In this document: piece after piece, positions 34,905 to 43,129 of the stretch | Numbering within the stretch: position 1 is the first letter of the stretch | How the letters are laid out: every line of letters begins with the position of its first letter | Source of the DNA: a virus | Virus record (IMG/VR): IMGVR_UViG_3300018962_000001 | Span: 62,001-126,000 of that record | Length of the DNA stretch: 64,000 nucleotides | Direction: 5' to 3' (one strand) | Notes under the pieces: generated by a model | What the model saw: the letters and a program-made list of their open reading frames with translations, nothing else | Told to the model about the DNA's origin: nothing | Databases searched by the model: none | Made by a program: the position numbers and the translations under genes

Positions 34905-35305
34905 TGTCCACAATCGCTCTGCGCGTACCAACCCGCCTGCCGGATCGCGTGCTGCTGGCTACCGGCCAGTGCTATATTTTGTTTGAGGCTGGACCCATCA
35001 GCGTCCGGGCACTGATAGCCGAAAAAGTCCGCGCGGAGCTGCGCAAAGCCCGTGCCGGAGGGATCGCGATTACCTCATTACCGCTCCTGCTTGCCACCGA
35101 TCTTCCCATCGGCCTTAGCCCCCGTGACGAGCAGCGGGCGATTCTGCGGGCCGAGGAGCTATTTTCTGAATGCCATTACCTACTGCTCCATAACGGGCTG
35201 CCCCTGGTGGATCTAGATGAGCAGGTGGTGTTAACACGTCAGTCGTCAGTGCAATTTCTGGTCGTCCCATCTGCGGTACCCCTGGAGCGCGAGGTGGGCG
35301 CATGA
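34901..35305 (+). CDS. hypothetical protein
   Basis: A 134-residue protein in ATGA overlap, AAAGGAA just upstream. No family recognised. Confidence 0.6.
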   Translation: MMSTIALRVPTRLPDRVLLATGQCYILFEAGPISVRALIAEKVRAELRKARAGGIAITSLPLLLATDLPIGLSPRDEQRAILRAEELFSECHYLLLHNGLPLVDLDEQVVLTRQSSVQFLVVPSAVPLEREVGA

Positions 35306-35616
35306 GCTGGATTGTTGCCGATCTGGATACTGTTTATGCCGAGTGTGAGTCGTATTCGGCGGCGCGGCAGTGGTGTCTTACCGCGTATCGCGACACTCGT
35401 CGCGCGCCCACCTTCCACAAGCGGCAGCCCGGCTGGTATGAGTATTGGCCGGACGCAAGCATTCGCGGACGACAAACTCTTTTTATTGTGCAGCATCCCC
35501 TTACTGAACCTATCCTCCATCTGTCGTTGGCGGCATGTCGGGCGGCCATTGCGGCACGTTTCACGGCCCCGTCCTCCCAAGGAACGTACGTGAAATGGCC
35601 CGGCACACTGGGCTAG
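35302..35616 (+). CDS. hypothetical protein
   Basis: A 104-residue protein coupled by ATGA. No family recognised. Confidence 0.6.
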   Translation: MSWIVADLDTVYAECESYSAARQWCLTAYRDTRRAPTFHKRQPGWYEYWPDASIRGRQTLFIVQHPLTEPILHLSLAACRAAIAARFTAPSSQGTYVKWPGTLG

Positions 35617-35624
35617 GAGCACTT

Positions 35625-35921
35625 ATGGACGATCAACGACTATCAGCGCGTTGTATCACCGTGTATCCGGTTGAGATCGGTGAAAGCACCATTGACCTTC
35701 CGCTGGGAAGCAGCATTAAGGATGTGTGTTGTCGAGCGGACCATTCAGGGGTGGCCCTTGTCGTCCAACGCCCCCTTCATGTTCTGGTCCTCGTCACCCA
35801 TCACATTCGCGTGGTTCGTGAGGATGAATACTTTGCCCCAGAATATCGATCAACCTATCTTGGCTGTGTTGATGTTCCCCAGATTGGTCCCCTCTACACC
35901 TTCAGCGAAGGGACTGGTTGA
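35625..35921 (+). CDS. hypothetical protein
   Basis: A 98-residue beta-rich protein with TAGGAGCAC before the ATG. No family recognised. Its last codons overlap the next -35 box. Confidence 0.6.
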   Translation: MDDQRLSARCITVYPVEIGESTIDLPLGSSIKDVCCRADHSGVALVVQRPLHVLVLVTHHIRVVREDEYFAPEYRSTYLGCVDVPQIGPLYTFSEGTG

Positions 35922-35946
35922 CAATCTGCGGGGAGTCTACTAGACT
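35918..35946 (+). promoter_or_regulatory. distinct promoter with palindrome over the -10 box
   Basis: TTGACA at 35918, 17-base spacer, TAGACT at 35941. GGAGTCTA and TAGACTCC form a perfect 17-base palindrome around one C, covering the -10. It lacks the GCGC dyad, so the gene at 36025 is probably controlled by a different regulator. Confidence 0.75.
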
Positions 35947-36024
35947 CCTGGGTACATCGGTTGGCACTCCGGGTACCATTTTCCTCCCCCCACTGGCCGG
36001 TGGCGGATCAAAGGAGGAATCTGT

Positions 36025-37599
36025 ATGCCAAGTGCTATCTTCAGGCCGAAAGAGTTGCCCTGGAGCGCGCCTGAACTGCCACGCACGCTCGCGGGCTTGT
36101 ACACGTGGAACGGGCAAACCTACCTGTGTCGCCCCGGCCAGGCCAGCAACCAGGATCGCTATCGACGGCGGAACTGGGCGGAGTTGGAACCCACTCGTGG
36201 GACGTATAACTGGAGCAAATTCCAGCAGGAGATCGACGCTGCAAAAGCCAAGAAGCAGCGCGTCTGGCTGGGCTTGCCGGTGTATGCGGGAGCATCTGAG
36301 TATGGGCCGTACGTGCCTGAGTATCTTGCCAAAGCCGGACCCAGTGAGTGGTACGAAGATTCGTGGTATCCCAACTTCAATAAGCCCGACACGTTCGCCG
36401 CGTTAGCCGATCTTCTCACCGCATTTGATGCTTGGCTCACCAGTACGAACCAGTATAAATATGTGAGTCATATCCAGTGCCTCGCCTTCGGGCGCTACGG
36501 AGAAGGCTACTATCCCTGGCAGTTGTACGCGAAACATCGGGCGGATCGAACCGATCATCCCCTCCTGCCTACCGAAGCGACCACTCGTAAGATCATCGAT
36601 CTCTACCACCGCCTGTTTGGGTCCAAAGTGCGACTCGACATGACCTTACGGAATGATTTTCGCTTTGGCTACGCAATGCTCCAAAAGCCCTTCTGGGGGT
36701 GGAGTCGGATGGCGCTGGGTCATCCCGGCCAGATGGCGAATATCGCGGAAGCCGTGAATAGCGCGCTCACCATTGATGGCGTTCGGATCGGCCCGCTTGT
36801 CGCGGAGCGCTGGCAACGGGCTGCGGTGCTGCTGGAGTGGATCGGACTCGCGAAGGAACATGCGCCGCTGCAATGGAAACACGCGCTTGGGCAGATTAAG
36901 GATGTCCACCCGGCCTTGGTTGGGAACGGCAACTTCATCGAGTATAGCACTGGCCCGTATAACTTCTGGAACGGCAGCTGTGCGGATCAGCCAACAACGA
37001 AGTGGACGGCTGAGAATATCGCCGACATGGTGCAGATCGGGAAGCAGGCCGGGTATCGATTTGTGGTCGAGGAGTTAGCGCTCAGTGGCGATTTCACGCC
37101 GGGGAGCGTGCTACGCGCGCAGGGTCGTATCCTGAATCGTGGTCTTACGCCAGCGCATGAGCCGATTGAGGCGCGTCTCCATCTCCATGCGGTTGATCAG
37201 CCAGGGCGCGTGGCCTTTGCGCTCCCGCTGGGCGTGAACTTCCAAACCTTGTTAACCGCCGCGCCCGTTGATGCAGGCCAGAAGTTACCGGACGATCTTC
37301 CCCCTGGCCGCTATGAAGCGCATGTGTATCTCCCTGGCATTGAGGGAGTTACCCGTCCGATTCCCCTGGCAATCGAGGGCGTGAATCCGGGCGGTGGGTA
37401 TCCACTAGGAGCCTTCGACATTACGAAGGCTGCGCCGCCGCCGCCGCCGGACGACACAGATACCCCGCCGCCGCCGGTACCGAATGCGGCCTTGCTCGCC
37501 CTCGTATCCCGGCTCACCGCTGTTCAAGGCGAGATCGACTCGATCGTCACTGCCCTCCAGGGGGAAGCCCAGCCCCGTCCCACGACCGGCCAGGACTAA
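36025..37599 (+). CDS. glycoside hydrolase-like protein
   Basis: A 524-residue protein. Residues 40-85 (NWAELEPTRGTYNWSKFQQE, then KKQRVWLGLPVY) follow the layout of TIM-barrel glycosidases of the beta-galactosidase/DUF4832 type, where a short 'was it worth the journey' pattern precedes a beta-strand. A beta-sandwich-like segment follows residue 345, then a proline-rich linker (about 472-490) and a final helix. No signal peptide is visible. A virion-associated carbohydrate-degrading enzyme is plausible. It has its own promoter type and is the longest gene in the window. Confidence 0.55.
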   Translation: MPSAIFRPKELPWSAPELPRTLAGLYTWNGQTYLCRPGQASNQDRYRRRNWAELEPTRGTYNWSKFQQEIDAAKAKKQRVWLGLPVYAGASEYGPYVPEYLAKAGPSEWYEDSWYPNFNKPDTFAALADLLTAFDAWLTSTNQYKYVSHIQCLAFGRYGEGYYPWQLYAKHRADRTDHPLLPTEATTRKIIDLYHRLFGSKVRLDMTLRNDFRFGYAMLQKPFWGWSRMALGHPGQMANIAEAVNSALTIDGVRIGPLVAERWQRAAVLLEWIGLAKEHAPLQWKHALGQIKDVHPALVGNGNFIEYSTGPYNFWNGSCADQPTTKWTAENIADMVQIGKQAGYRFVVEELALSGDFTPGSVLRAQGRILNRGLTPAHEPIEARLHLHAVDQPGRVAFALPLGVNFQTLLTAAPVDAGQKLPDDLPPGRYEAHVYLPGIEGVTRPIPLAIEGVNPGGGYPLGAFDITKAAPPPPPDDTDTPPPPVPNAALLALVSRLTAVQGEIDSIVTALQGEAQPRPTTGQD

Positions 37600-37608
37600 C
37601 CCGCCACC

Positions 37609-37634
37609 GCACGCCAGGGAGTTGTCCCTGGCGT
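37609..37634 (+). terminator. hairpin after glycosidase gene
   Basis: CACGCCAGGGA and TCCCTGGCGTG pair perfectly around GTTG, 10 bases after the stop codon. A terminator is likely by position although the T run is short. Confidence 0.6.
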
Positions 37635-37638
37635 GCCC

Positions 37639-37667
37639 TTGACACTAGCACCCTTCTGCGCTATGCT
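37639..37667 (+). promoter_or_regulatory. promoter for tRNA and RNA ligase operon
   Basis: TTGACA at 37639, 17-base spacer ending CTGCGC, TATGCT at 37662. The tRNA at 37684 starts about 10 bases past the expected start site. Confidence 0.75.
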
Positions 37668-37683
37668 TCCCGCAGCTAATCAC

Positions 37684-37766
37684 GGGGAGGTGGCCGAGTG
37701 GCAAGGCAGCGGTCTTCTAAACCGCCGGGCGAGCAGCCCGCACAGGTTCGATCCCTGTCCTCCCCG
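37684..37766 (+). tRNA. class II (Ser-type) tRNA with anticodon UCU
   Basis: Acceptor GGGGAGG/CCTCCCC, D-arm GCC/GGC, anticodon loop CTTCTAA (UCU), long variable arm CGGGCGAGCAGCCCG, T-arm ACAGG/CCTGT, discriminator G. The long variable arm and G73 are serine features, yet UCU reads AGA, normally arginine. Only CA of the CCA is encoded. It is transcribed at the head of the RNA ligase operon. Confidence 0.85.
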
Positions 37767-37789
37767 CAAGAAGTCCTTATAGGAATCCC

Positions 37790-37984
37790 ATGTATCTGAC
37801 GAAAGCAGAGCGAAACACGCTCCTCCTCGTGGTGAATGAGCGCCTGGCGGGAGGACCTGACGATCTTGCCGATGCGTTGGGTATTGATCTTGATGAAGCC
37901 GAGCAGGAGGTGAGTCGCCTTCAGTTGATCGCAACCAAGCTGGCTCACTCATTAGGAGGACGCGATCGTGGACCCCATCGTTGA
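37790..37984 (+). CDS. hypothetical protein, possible helix-turn-helix
   Basis: A 64-residue protein; LADALGIDLDEAEQEVSRL near residue 26 reads like a helix-turn-helix. TATAGGAATCC precedes the ATG. Confidence 0.55.
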   Translation: MYLTKAERNTLLLVVNERLAGGPDDLADALGIDLDEAEQEVSRLQLIATKLAHSLGGRDRGPHR

Positions 37985-38510
37985 TCAAATTGGTCATCTT
38001 ACCGCAGCCGATCTCGGTAATCTGCTGTATGAGGGCCGGGCCATGCCGGATCGTCCACCATTAACGGATGATTTGCTCGAACAGGCGCAATACGCCTTTG
38101 CCCGCTGGGTACAACTTGCCTCAGTTACCACAACCTTTCCTGATTGGCACACCGCATGGGCCGCATACCGCGCCGCTGGAAAGCCCCACTGGCCGTTGCC
38201 GCCCGCGTCGATTGTGGATCGCTGGATCTGCCAGGGTGGGTGGCGTGCCTGGGTAAAGGGCGAACGGGGACAAGTCTTTATCGATCTCATCAGGTTAGAG
38301 TCCTATGATTGGATCATGAGTCTTCGACGATCGTTTCGTGGCGGGACGGACTCGGATCTTCTGATGAGCAAGCGGCTCACGGGCACCCTGGAATCTGTTC
38401 AGCAGCAAGCGGAGGAGGCTGCCGCAACCCACCTTGGCTATTACCGCTGGCAGGACATGGATCTGAACCGTCCCTATCACCCCTTCGCTGAGCGGCGGCG
38501 GACCCTATGA
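37968..38510 (+). CDS. hypothetical protein
   Basis: A 180-residue helical protein starting at GTG 37968 after AGGAGGACGC. No family recognised. ATGA-coupled to the RNA ligase. Confidence 0.6.
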   Translation: MDPIVDQIGHLTAADLGNLLYEGRAMPDRPPLTDDLLEQAQYAFARWVQLASVTTTFPDWHTAWAAYRAAGKPHWPLPPASIVDRWICQGGWRAWVKGERGQVFIDLIRLESYDWIMSLRRSFRGGTDSDLLMSKRLTGTLESVQQQAEEAAATHLGYYRWQDMDLNRPYHPFAERRRTL

Positions 38511-39166
38511 GTGTGCGGATCAAGTACCCGCGCACACCGCATTTCATGTGGTCACGAGGAGTGGCTTCCGATGATCAGCTCCTGGCCTACCTGCGCCATT
38601 GGATTGACCAGCCGGTGGTGATCACCGCGAAGATGGACGGAGAGAACACCACCATCTATGGTGATGGACTCCATGCCCGATCGATTGATAGCCGGAGCCA
38701 TCCCTCGCGATCGTGGGTCCAGCAGTGGTCGGCGACCTGGAGGCATGAACTCCCTCGCGGCTGGCGGGTATGCGGCGAAAATCTGTATGCCCGGCACTCG
38801 ATCCACTACCGGCATTTAACGAGCTATTTCTACGGGATCTCGATCTGGAATGACGAGAACCTATGTCTGGCCTGGGATGATACAACCATGTACTTTACAC
38901 TGCTTGGCATCACGCCGGTCCCGGAGCTATGGCGCGGGGTGTGGAGTCCGCGTACGGAGCGCTGGCTGCGGGATGGCGCACTTGCAGCAGAAACACATGC
39001 GGGTGATCCGCTCGAAGGTTATGTGGTGCGCCTGGCTGGGCCGATTCGGTATCGTGATTTCTCAGACTCGGTTGCCAAGTATGTCCGCGCGCACCACGTC
39101 CAAACCACGGATCGCTGGAGTCGCGATCAGATCGTCCCCAATCGGCTTCGCCAATCCGACAGCTAG
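38507..39166 (+). CDS. RNA ligase (Rnl-type)
   Basis: A 219-residue member of the RNA ligase family. KYPRTPHFMWS at the start is typical of bacterial and phage members. AKMDGENT (likely AMP-accepting K42) is motif I, CGENLYARHSIHY (E91) motif III, EGYVVR (E170) motif IV and KYVRAHH (K191) motif V. It lacks the extra C-terminal domain of T4 Rnl1. It seals 3'-OH/5'-phosphate RNA ends, often at nicks. It sits behind an odd tRNA gene and upstream of the Ro60 operon and tRNA cluster, which makes RNA repair or tRNA joining a natural role; that is inference. Confidence 0.85.
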   Translation: MSVRIKYPRTPHFMWSRGVASDDQLLAYLRHWIDQPVVITAKMDGENTTIYGDGLHARSIDSRSHPSRSWVQQWSATWRHELPRGWRVCGENLYARHSIHYRHLTSYFYGISIWNDENLCLAWDDTTMYFTLLGITPVPELWRGVWSPRTERWLRDGALAAETHAGDPLEGYVVRLAGPIRYRDFSDSVAKYVRAHHVQTTDRWSRDQIVPNRLRQSDS

Positions 39167-39202
39167 ATCCTCCCCGACCAGGCACTCCTTTGAGATCAGT
39201 AC

Positions 39203-39231
39203 TTGACACGCGCACAATTCCGCGCTATGAT
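39203..39231 (+). promoter_or_regulatory. promoter of Ro60/ubiquitin-like operon
   Basis: TTGACA at 39203, 17-base spacer with CGCGCA and CCGCGC, TATGAT at 39226. Confidence 0.88.
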
Positions 39232-39284
39232 ACAGCCCTGCGTAGCGTTGTACGCTCTGTATCAGGACTCGTAGGAGGGTCGCG

Positions 39285-39512
39285 ATGGCTGATGTTACCG
39301 TGGAAAAGATGATGATCCATATTCGCTACGGCGGAACGTCGCAGGACGTTCCGGCGGATACGCTGGATATTGGCAACTTGTCGAGCGATACCGATGTCCG
39401 TAATGCGCTGGCCCGGCACCTGGGTGTCGATCCGGGGCGCTTGAGCGGGTATCGCGTTGACCGCGAGCCAACCGGCAATCTCACCGTTCGTCCAGAAGCC
39501 GTTTTCGGCTAG
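39285..39512 (+). CDS. probable ubiquitin-like beta-grasp protein
   Basis: A 75-residue protein, the size of ubiquitin, with an N-terminal beta pair (MIHIRYGGTSQDVPAD), a central helix (VRNALARHLG) and a C-terminal strand ending in Phe-Gly. It heads an operon that ends with JAB and E1-like genes, the usual partners of prokaryotic ubiquitin-like proteins. The single terminal Gly makes E1 activation plausible. The fold is judged by eye. TAGGAGGGTC precedes the ATG. Confidence 0.55.
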   Translation: MADVTVEKMMIHIRYGGTSQDVPADTLDIGNLSSDTDVRNALARHLGVDPGRLSGYRVDREPTGNLTVRPEAVFG

Positions 39513-39574
39513 TGAGCCGCACCAACCAACTTGCGCGTGCTGGCCGCAGCACGCGCTCACACCCGGAGGAGTCT

Positions 39575-41089
39575 ATGACGGAACGACGGGAGCAAGATGT
39601 ACGTGTGGGCATGATGAATAGCATCCTGACCACACCGCACCGGGACTTGATGGCGTTGCAGCCGCTGCACCAATCGATTGCCGAAGGCGATCCGGTGTTT
39701 TATTCGCACTTGGCCGCATGGTATTTTGCGCACGGCGACGTGCGCGACCATAAAGAACTCTTTATCGTGAATCTGGTGCTCGCGCCAAGCCCAGAGCTGC
39801 GTGATGTGGGCTTGGCCCTGTTGCGCCGGTTGCCACCGTACCAGATCGGGAGGGTGGTCAACTTTATTAAGGGCTACAAACACGTCCAGCGCGAAAAGGG
39901 CGAGAAGGGTCCGGGCCGGGAGGTCACGATCGGCCTTGGCCGCAATATCCCGCGTTCGTGCCGTACCGAGATTCGTAACTATCTGCGCCATCGGGAGCGT
40001 GACCCGGAAACGCTGGACTCGGCAATCATGCAGGCTCGCGAGGACGTGAAGGGGCTGTATGCGCGGTTTCGGATCAAGCCAAGCGAACGGGCGCAGGCGA
40101 TCTTGTTCGACGATGCGCCGCCGCCGGATTCGCAGCTGGCGGTGCTTAAGCAGATCGCCAAAGAAGCCGATCCAGTGACTCAAGCGACCCGATTGGTTGA
40201 GGCCAAGATCCCGTTCCGTATCGCCGTGTCGGTGATTCGATCGATGACTCCCGCCGTGGTCGCGGCCTTGATCCATGCCATGAGTCCCCAGGAGTTGTTG
40301 AACAACCTGGGAGCCTTGCAGCGTCGCGGGGCGATGGACAACCCGGATACCAAGACCCTGATTGAGAAGAAGCTCAACGCGGCCAAAACCAGCAAGCGTG
40401 TGGCGGCGTTCAAGGTGGGAAAAGCTGCCGAGGCCACCAATGCGACCGGAGCACTGGCGGAGACACTGGACGCGATTACCGATCAGCAGGTCCAGTCGCG
40501 CGGCCAGATCAGCCGCCCAACGGCGATCTTGATTGACAAATCGTTCTCAATGGAGTCGGCGCTCGAAGTTGGGCGACAACTGGGCGCAATGATCTCGGCG
40601 ATCTGCAAGGCAGATCTGTACGCCTATGCCTTCGACTCGCTCCCGTACCCCATTCAGGCAGGGGGAACCACGGTTGCCGATTGGGAACGGGCCATGCGTG
40701 GAATCTTCGCCTCCGGGCAAACGTCGTGTGGCGTCGGGATCGAATGGATGCGTCGCCAAGGCCAGCGCGTGGAACAGTTCGTTCTGGTCACGGACGGTGA
40801 TGAAAACCAGGCTCCTCGCTTTGAGGATGCGTACCGCGCCTACTGCGATGCCTTTGGGGTGCAGCCGGAAGTTGTCTTGATCAAGGTCGGCAACGTGTCA
40901 TCAAAGTTGGATGAAGCATGTGCTCGACTTGGAATCACGCCACGGTCGTATGACTTCAAGGGCGATTACTACGCCCTGACGAACGTGATTCCCTTCTTGA
41001 CGCGGCCCTCGGCGTTGGATCTGCTGATGGAGATTTTGACCTATCCGTTGCCATCGCGGACTCCTTCGCGCAGCGAGGTAGCTGTATGA
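39575..41089 (+). CDS. rsr: Ro60/TROVE-vWA RNA-binding protein
   Basis: A 504-residue protein. The first 300 residues are helical repeats of the TROVE type, with the familiar AKIPFRIAVSVI and LIHAMSPQELLNNLG stretches. A vWA domain follows, its metal site being DKSFSMES (DxSxS, D321). Ro60 proteins form a ring that binds ends of misfolded RNAs and, on the outside, Y RNAs; in bacteria they work with exonucleases and ligases in RNA quality control. Here a candidate family of Y-like RNAs with tRNA modules lies 3-7 kb downstream. CGGAGGAG precedes the ATG at 39575. Confidence 0.75.
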   Translation: MTERREQDVRVGMMNSILTTPHRDLMALQPLHQSIAEGDPVFYSHLAAWYFAHGDVRDHKELFIVNLVLAPSPELRDVGLALLRRLPPYQIGRVVNFIKGYKHVQREKGEKGPGREVTIGLGRNIPRSCRTEIRNYLRHRERDPETLDSAIMQAREDVKGLYARFRIKPSERAQAILFDDAPPPDSQLAVLKQIAKEADPVTQATRLVEAKIPFRIAVSVIRSMTPAVVAALIHAMSPQELLNNLGALQRRGAMDNPDTKTLIEKKLNAAKTSKRVAAFKVGKAAEATNATGALAETLDAITDQQVQSRGQISRPTAILIDKSFSMESALEVGRQLGAMISAICKADLYAYAFDSLPYPIQAGGTTVADWERAMRGIFASGQTSCGVGIEWMRRQGQRVEQFVLVTDGDENQAPRFEDAYRAYCDAFGVQPEVVLIKVGNVSSKLDEACARLGITPRSYDFKGDYYALTNVIPFLTRPSALDLLMEILTYPLPSRTPSRSEVAV

Positions 41090-41841
41090 CCAAGACACCA
41101 TTAAATCAGCTCGATGTGAGCCTCATCATCGACACCACGGGATCGATGAGTGCCTTATTGGATGTCGCACGGCGGCATGTCGCGCGCCTGATCCGAGAAA
41201 CCATCGGGCCAGCGGGGATGGATCTGCGGGTTGCGGTTATCGAATATCGTGATCATCCTACCGAGGCGCGCGAGTTTGTCACGCGGGTGCATCCGTTGAC
41301 CGAGAAGCTCCCAGCGGTCCAGGGCTATCTGGATGGGCTGCGGGCCGACGAAGGCGGCGATATACCGGAAGCCGTGTACGATGCCCTGGTCGCCGCGTGT
41401 ACCCTTCCGTGGCGGGCAAATGCGCGGCGTATCGCGATCCTGGTTGGTGATGCGCCACCGCATGATCCGTGCGGGTGCGGTGAAACGGCGGAGACGATTG
41501 CCGCGCGCTGTGAAGGTGCCGGACTCATGCTGTATGCCCTCCCGTTAACAACGCAGGCGCGGCCTGCGTTCCAGCAGCTCGCGCGCCGCACCGGCGGCGA
41601 ATCGTTTGAAACGGGCGTGGATCAGGCGATGACGCATCTCCAAGCCGTGCTGAGCACCGAGATTGCCAATATCGCGCAGGAGCAACAGGTATTCGCGGCC
41701 ATTCAGGAACTCCCAGACCAGGCCTGGTCGCTGGATGCCGTGTCGGAGGCTGTGGGCATGAATCGCCATACCGTGGCGCGACTCGTGAGTCGCCTGGGGG
41801 CACGCGGATTCTTGGCTGCGGCAACGCCGGTTGGAGGATAG
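41086..41841 (+). CDS. vWA-domain protein with C-terminal helix-turn-helix
   Basis: A 251-residue protein. SLIIDTTGSMSA near residue 13 is a vWA metal site; the fold runs to about residue 190. The last 50 residues (LDAVSEAVGMNRHTVARLVSRL) form a helix-turn-helix. Coupled by ATGA to the Ro60 gene, so probably a partner or regulator of it. Confidence 0.7.
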   Translation: MTKTPLNQLDVSLIIDTTGSMSALLDVARRHVARLIRETIGPAGMDLRVAVIEYRDHPTEAREFVTRVHPLTEKLPAVQGYLDGLRADEGGDIPEAVYDALVAACTLPWRANARRIAILVGDAPPHDPCGCGETAETIAARCEGAGLMLYALPLTTQARPAFQQLARRTGGESFETGVDQAMTHLQAVLSTEIANIAQEQQVFAAIQELPDQAWSLDAVSEAVGMNRHTVARLVSRLGARGFLAAATPVGG

Positions 41842-41844
41842 GCG

Positions 41845-42714
41845 ATGACCAAGCACATTCTGGATCTGATTCAGCGGTTGGGGGCGGCAGAGGCGGCATT
41901 TCAGGATCAGGAGATCCTGGCCCCGATCGTGCCAGGCCATCCGATTCGTGTTCGAATCGCCGGAATGGTGCAGACGCTCCGCCTCACCACGGCGGCGGCG
42001 GGTTGGCAGGTGGTACAGCCCACCGGACGGGGGAGCGCTCGTCCGGTGCGGCCTGCCACGCGGGCGGAACGTCAGCAGTATCTCCAGATCCTGTCGCGGG
42101 TGTTTGTCCTGGCGCTGGCTCCCATTGACCAGGAGCCGCCCGCCTGGATCGCGGTTCCGGCAGGGGCACCGGATCGGCGCTTTGGCCGTGAGATCGTGCA
42201 GATCAATCTGACCGAGGCCAATATTCGACCCTTTGATCTCCTGGAAGCGCGGACGGATGGCCGCCTGATCTGGTTTGCGCGGATCACACGTCGCCAGGCA
42301 GCGCTGGCGCAGGCACTCCGGGGTGCGTTGGCGGAGAATCGCGAGAGTACGGATCTGGCGCATATCTCCGGCCTCACGCCAGAACATCGGACCACATACC
42401 GTCTCGCCCGTGAAATGCAGCAGCAGCAGGCGGTCATGACCGAGGAAGATCGGTTGCGCGCGGCGCTGGCGCATGCCGGAGCGACGATGCTGGACTTTGT
42501 TAAGCGCGACGAGGGCTATACCGTTGCCTATCAAGTCGATGGGAATCGCTACACAAGCCATATTGGCGATGATCTCTCGGTGCAAACCGCAGGCATTTGC
42601 CTTTCGGGCGGCGATCGGGCCTTTGATCTGACGAGTCTGGTAGGTGTGCTGCGTGAAGGGCGGGCACGCGGGCGAATCAATCGAATGGACCTTGATACCG
42701 ATGATGATGATTAA
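41845..42714 (+). CDS. hypothetical protein, possible E2-like C-terminus
   Basis: A 289-residue protein between the vWA and JAB genes. Its first 230 residues are unrecognised. Near residue 253 AGICLSGGDRAFDLTSLVGV resembles the catalytic GxICL...L...VL section of E2 conjugating enzymes, with Cys at the right place, but the upstream HPN motif is missing. The operon context makes an E2-like role worth testing. Confidence 0.4.
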   Translation: MTKHILDLIQRLGAAEAAFQDQEILAPIVPGHPIRVRIAGMVQTLRLTTAAAGWQVVQPTGRGSARPVRPATRAERQQYLQILSRVFVLALAPIDQEPPAWIAVPAGAPDRRFGREIVQINLTEANIRPFDLLEARTDGRLIWFARITRRQAALAQALRGALAENRESTDLAHISGLTPEHRTTYRLAREMQQQQAVMTEEDRLRAALAHAGATMLDFVKRDEGYTVAYQVDGNRYTSHIGDDLSVQTAGICLSGGDRAFDLTSLVGVLREGRARGRINRMDLDTDDDD

Positions 42715-43108
42715 TTCCTGGTTCCGGCCACGCTTCCGCGTCGAGGAGTCGGCGGTGTTGGTGGGGGCACGATATGGCCGGTATTGGATCGCTCGCCACC
42801 GCCGATTAACAACCGGCGAGTATAGCTGTGTGGCAGCGGACGCGACCTGGGCATTTCACCGCGAAGAAGCGCGGGGTGATGTGGTGGGATTCTTTCATAC
42901 GCACCCGCCGCGCGCAGGGACGCAGCCGAGCGCAACCGATCGGGCCACGATGCAAACGTGGGTGGATTCTTTTGGGAAACCGCTGCTCTGTGTTATTCAA
43001 TGTGGCCGGGCCACGCGGGCCACGCTGTTTCGTGCTTGGGATGATCCCGGTGTGCCGATGCGCCGGGTCGTGTGGATCGATCGGCACACCCTGGTTGCGG
43101 TGTGGTAA
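42707..43108 (+). CDS. JAB/JAMM metallopeptidase
   Basis: A 133-residue protein. VVGFFHTHP near residue 63, seven residues, then SATD gives the HxH-x7-SxxD JAMM zinc motif. Prokaryotic JAB proteins cut after the terminal glycine of ubiquitin-like proteins. It lies directly before the E1-like gene. Four stacked ATG codons near 42701 overlap the previous gene; 42707 is taken as start. Confidence 0.78.
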   Translation: MINSWFRPRFRVEESAVLVGARYGRYWIARHRRLTTGEYSCVAADATWAFHREEARGDVVGFFHTHPPRAGTQPSATDRATMQTWVDSFGKPLLCVIQCGRATRATLFRAWDDPGVPMRRVVWIDRHTLVAVW

Positions 43109-43129
43109 TCGACGAAAGGATGAACCACC

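Noticed and set aside
36025-37599. Annotating this gene as a tail fibre or endolysin
   Set aside because: No collagen-like, chaperone or lysozyme motif; only the glycosidase-like barrel layout is supportable.
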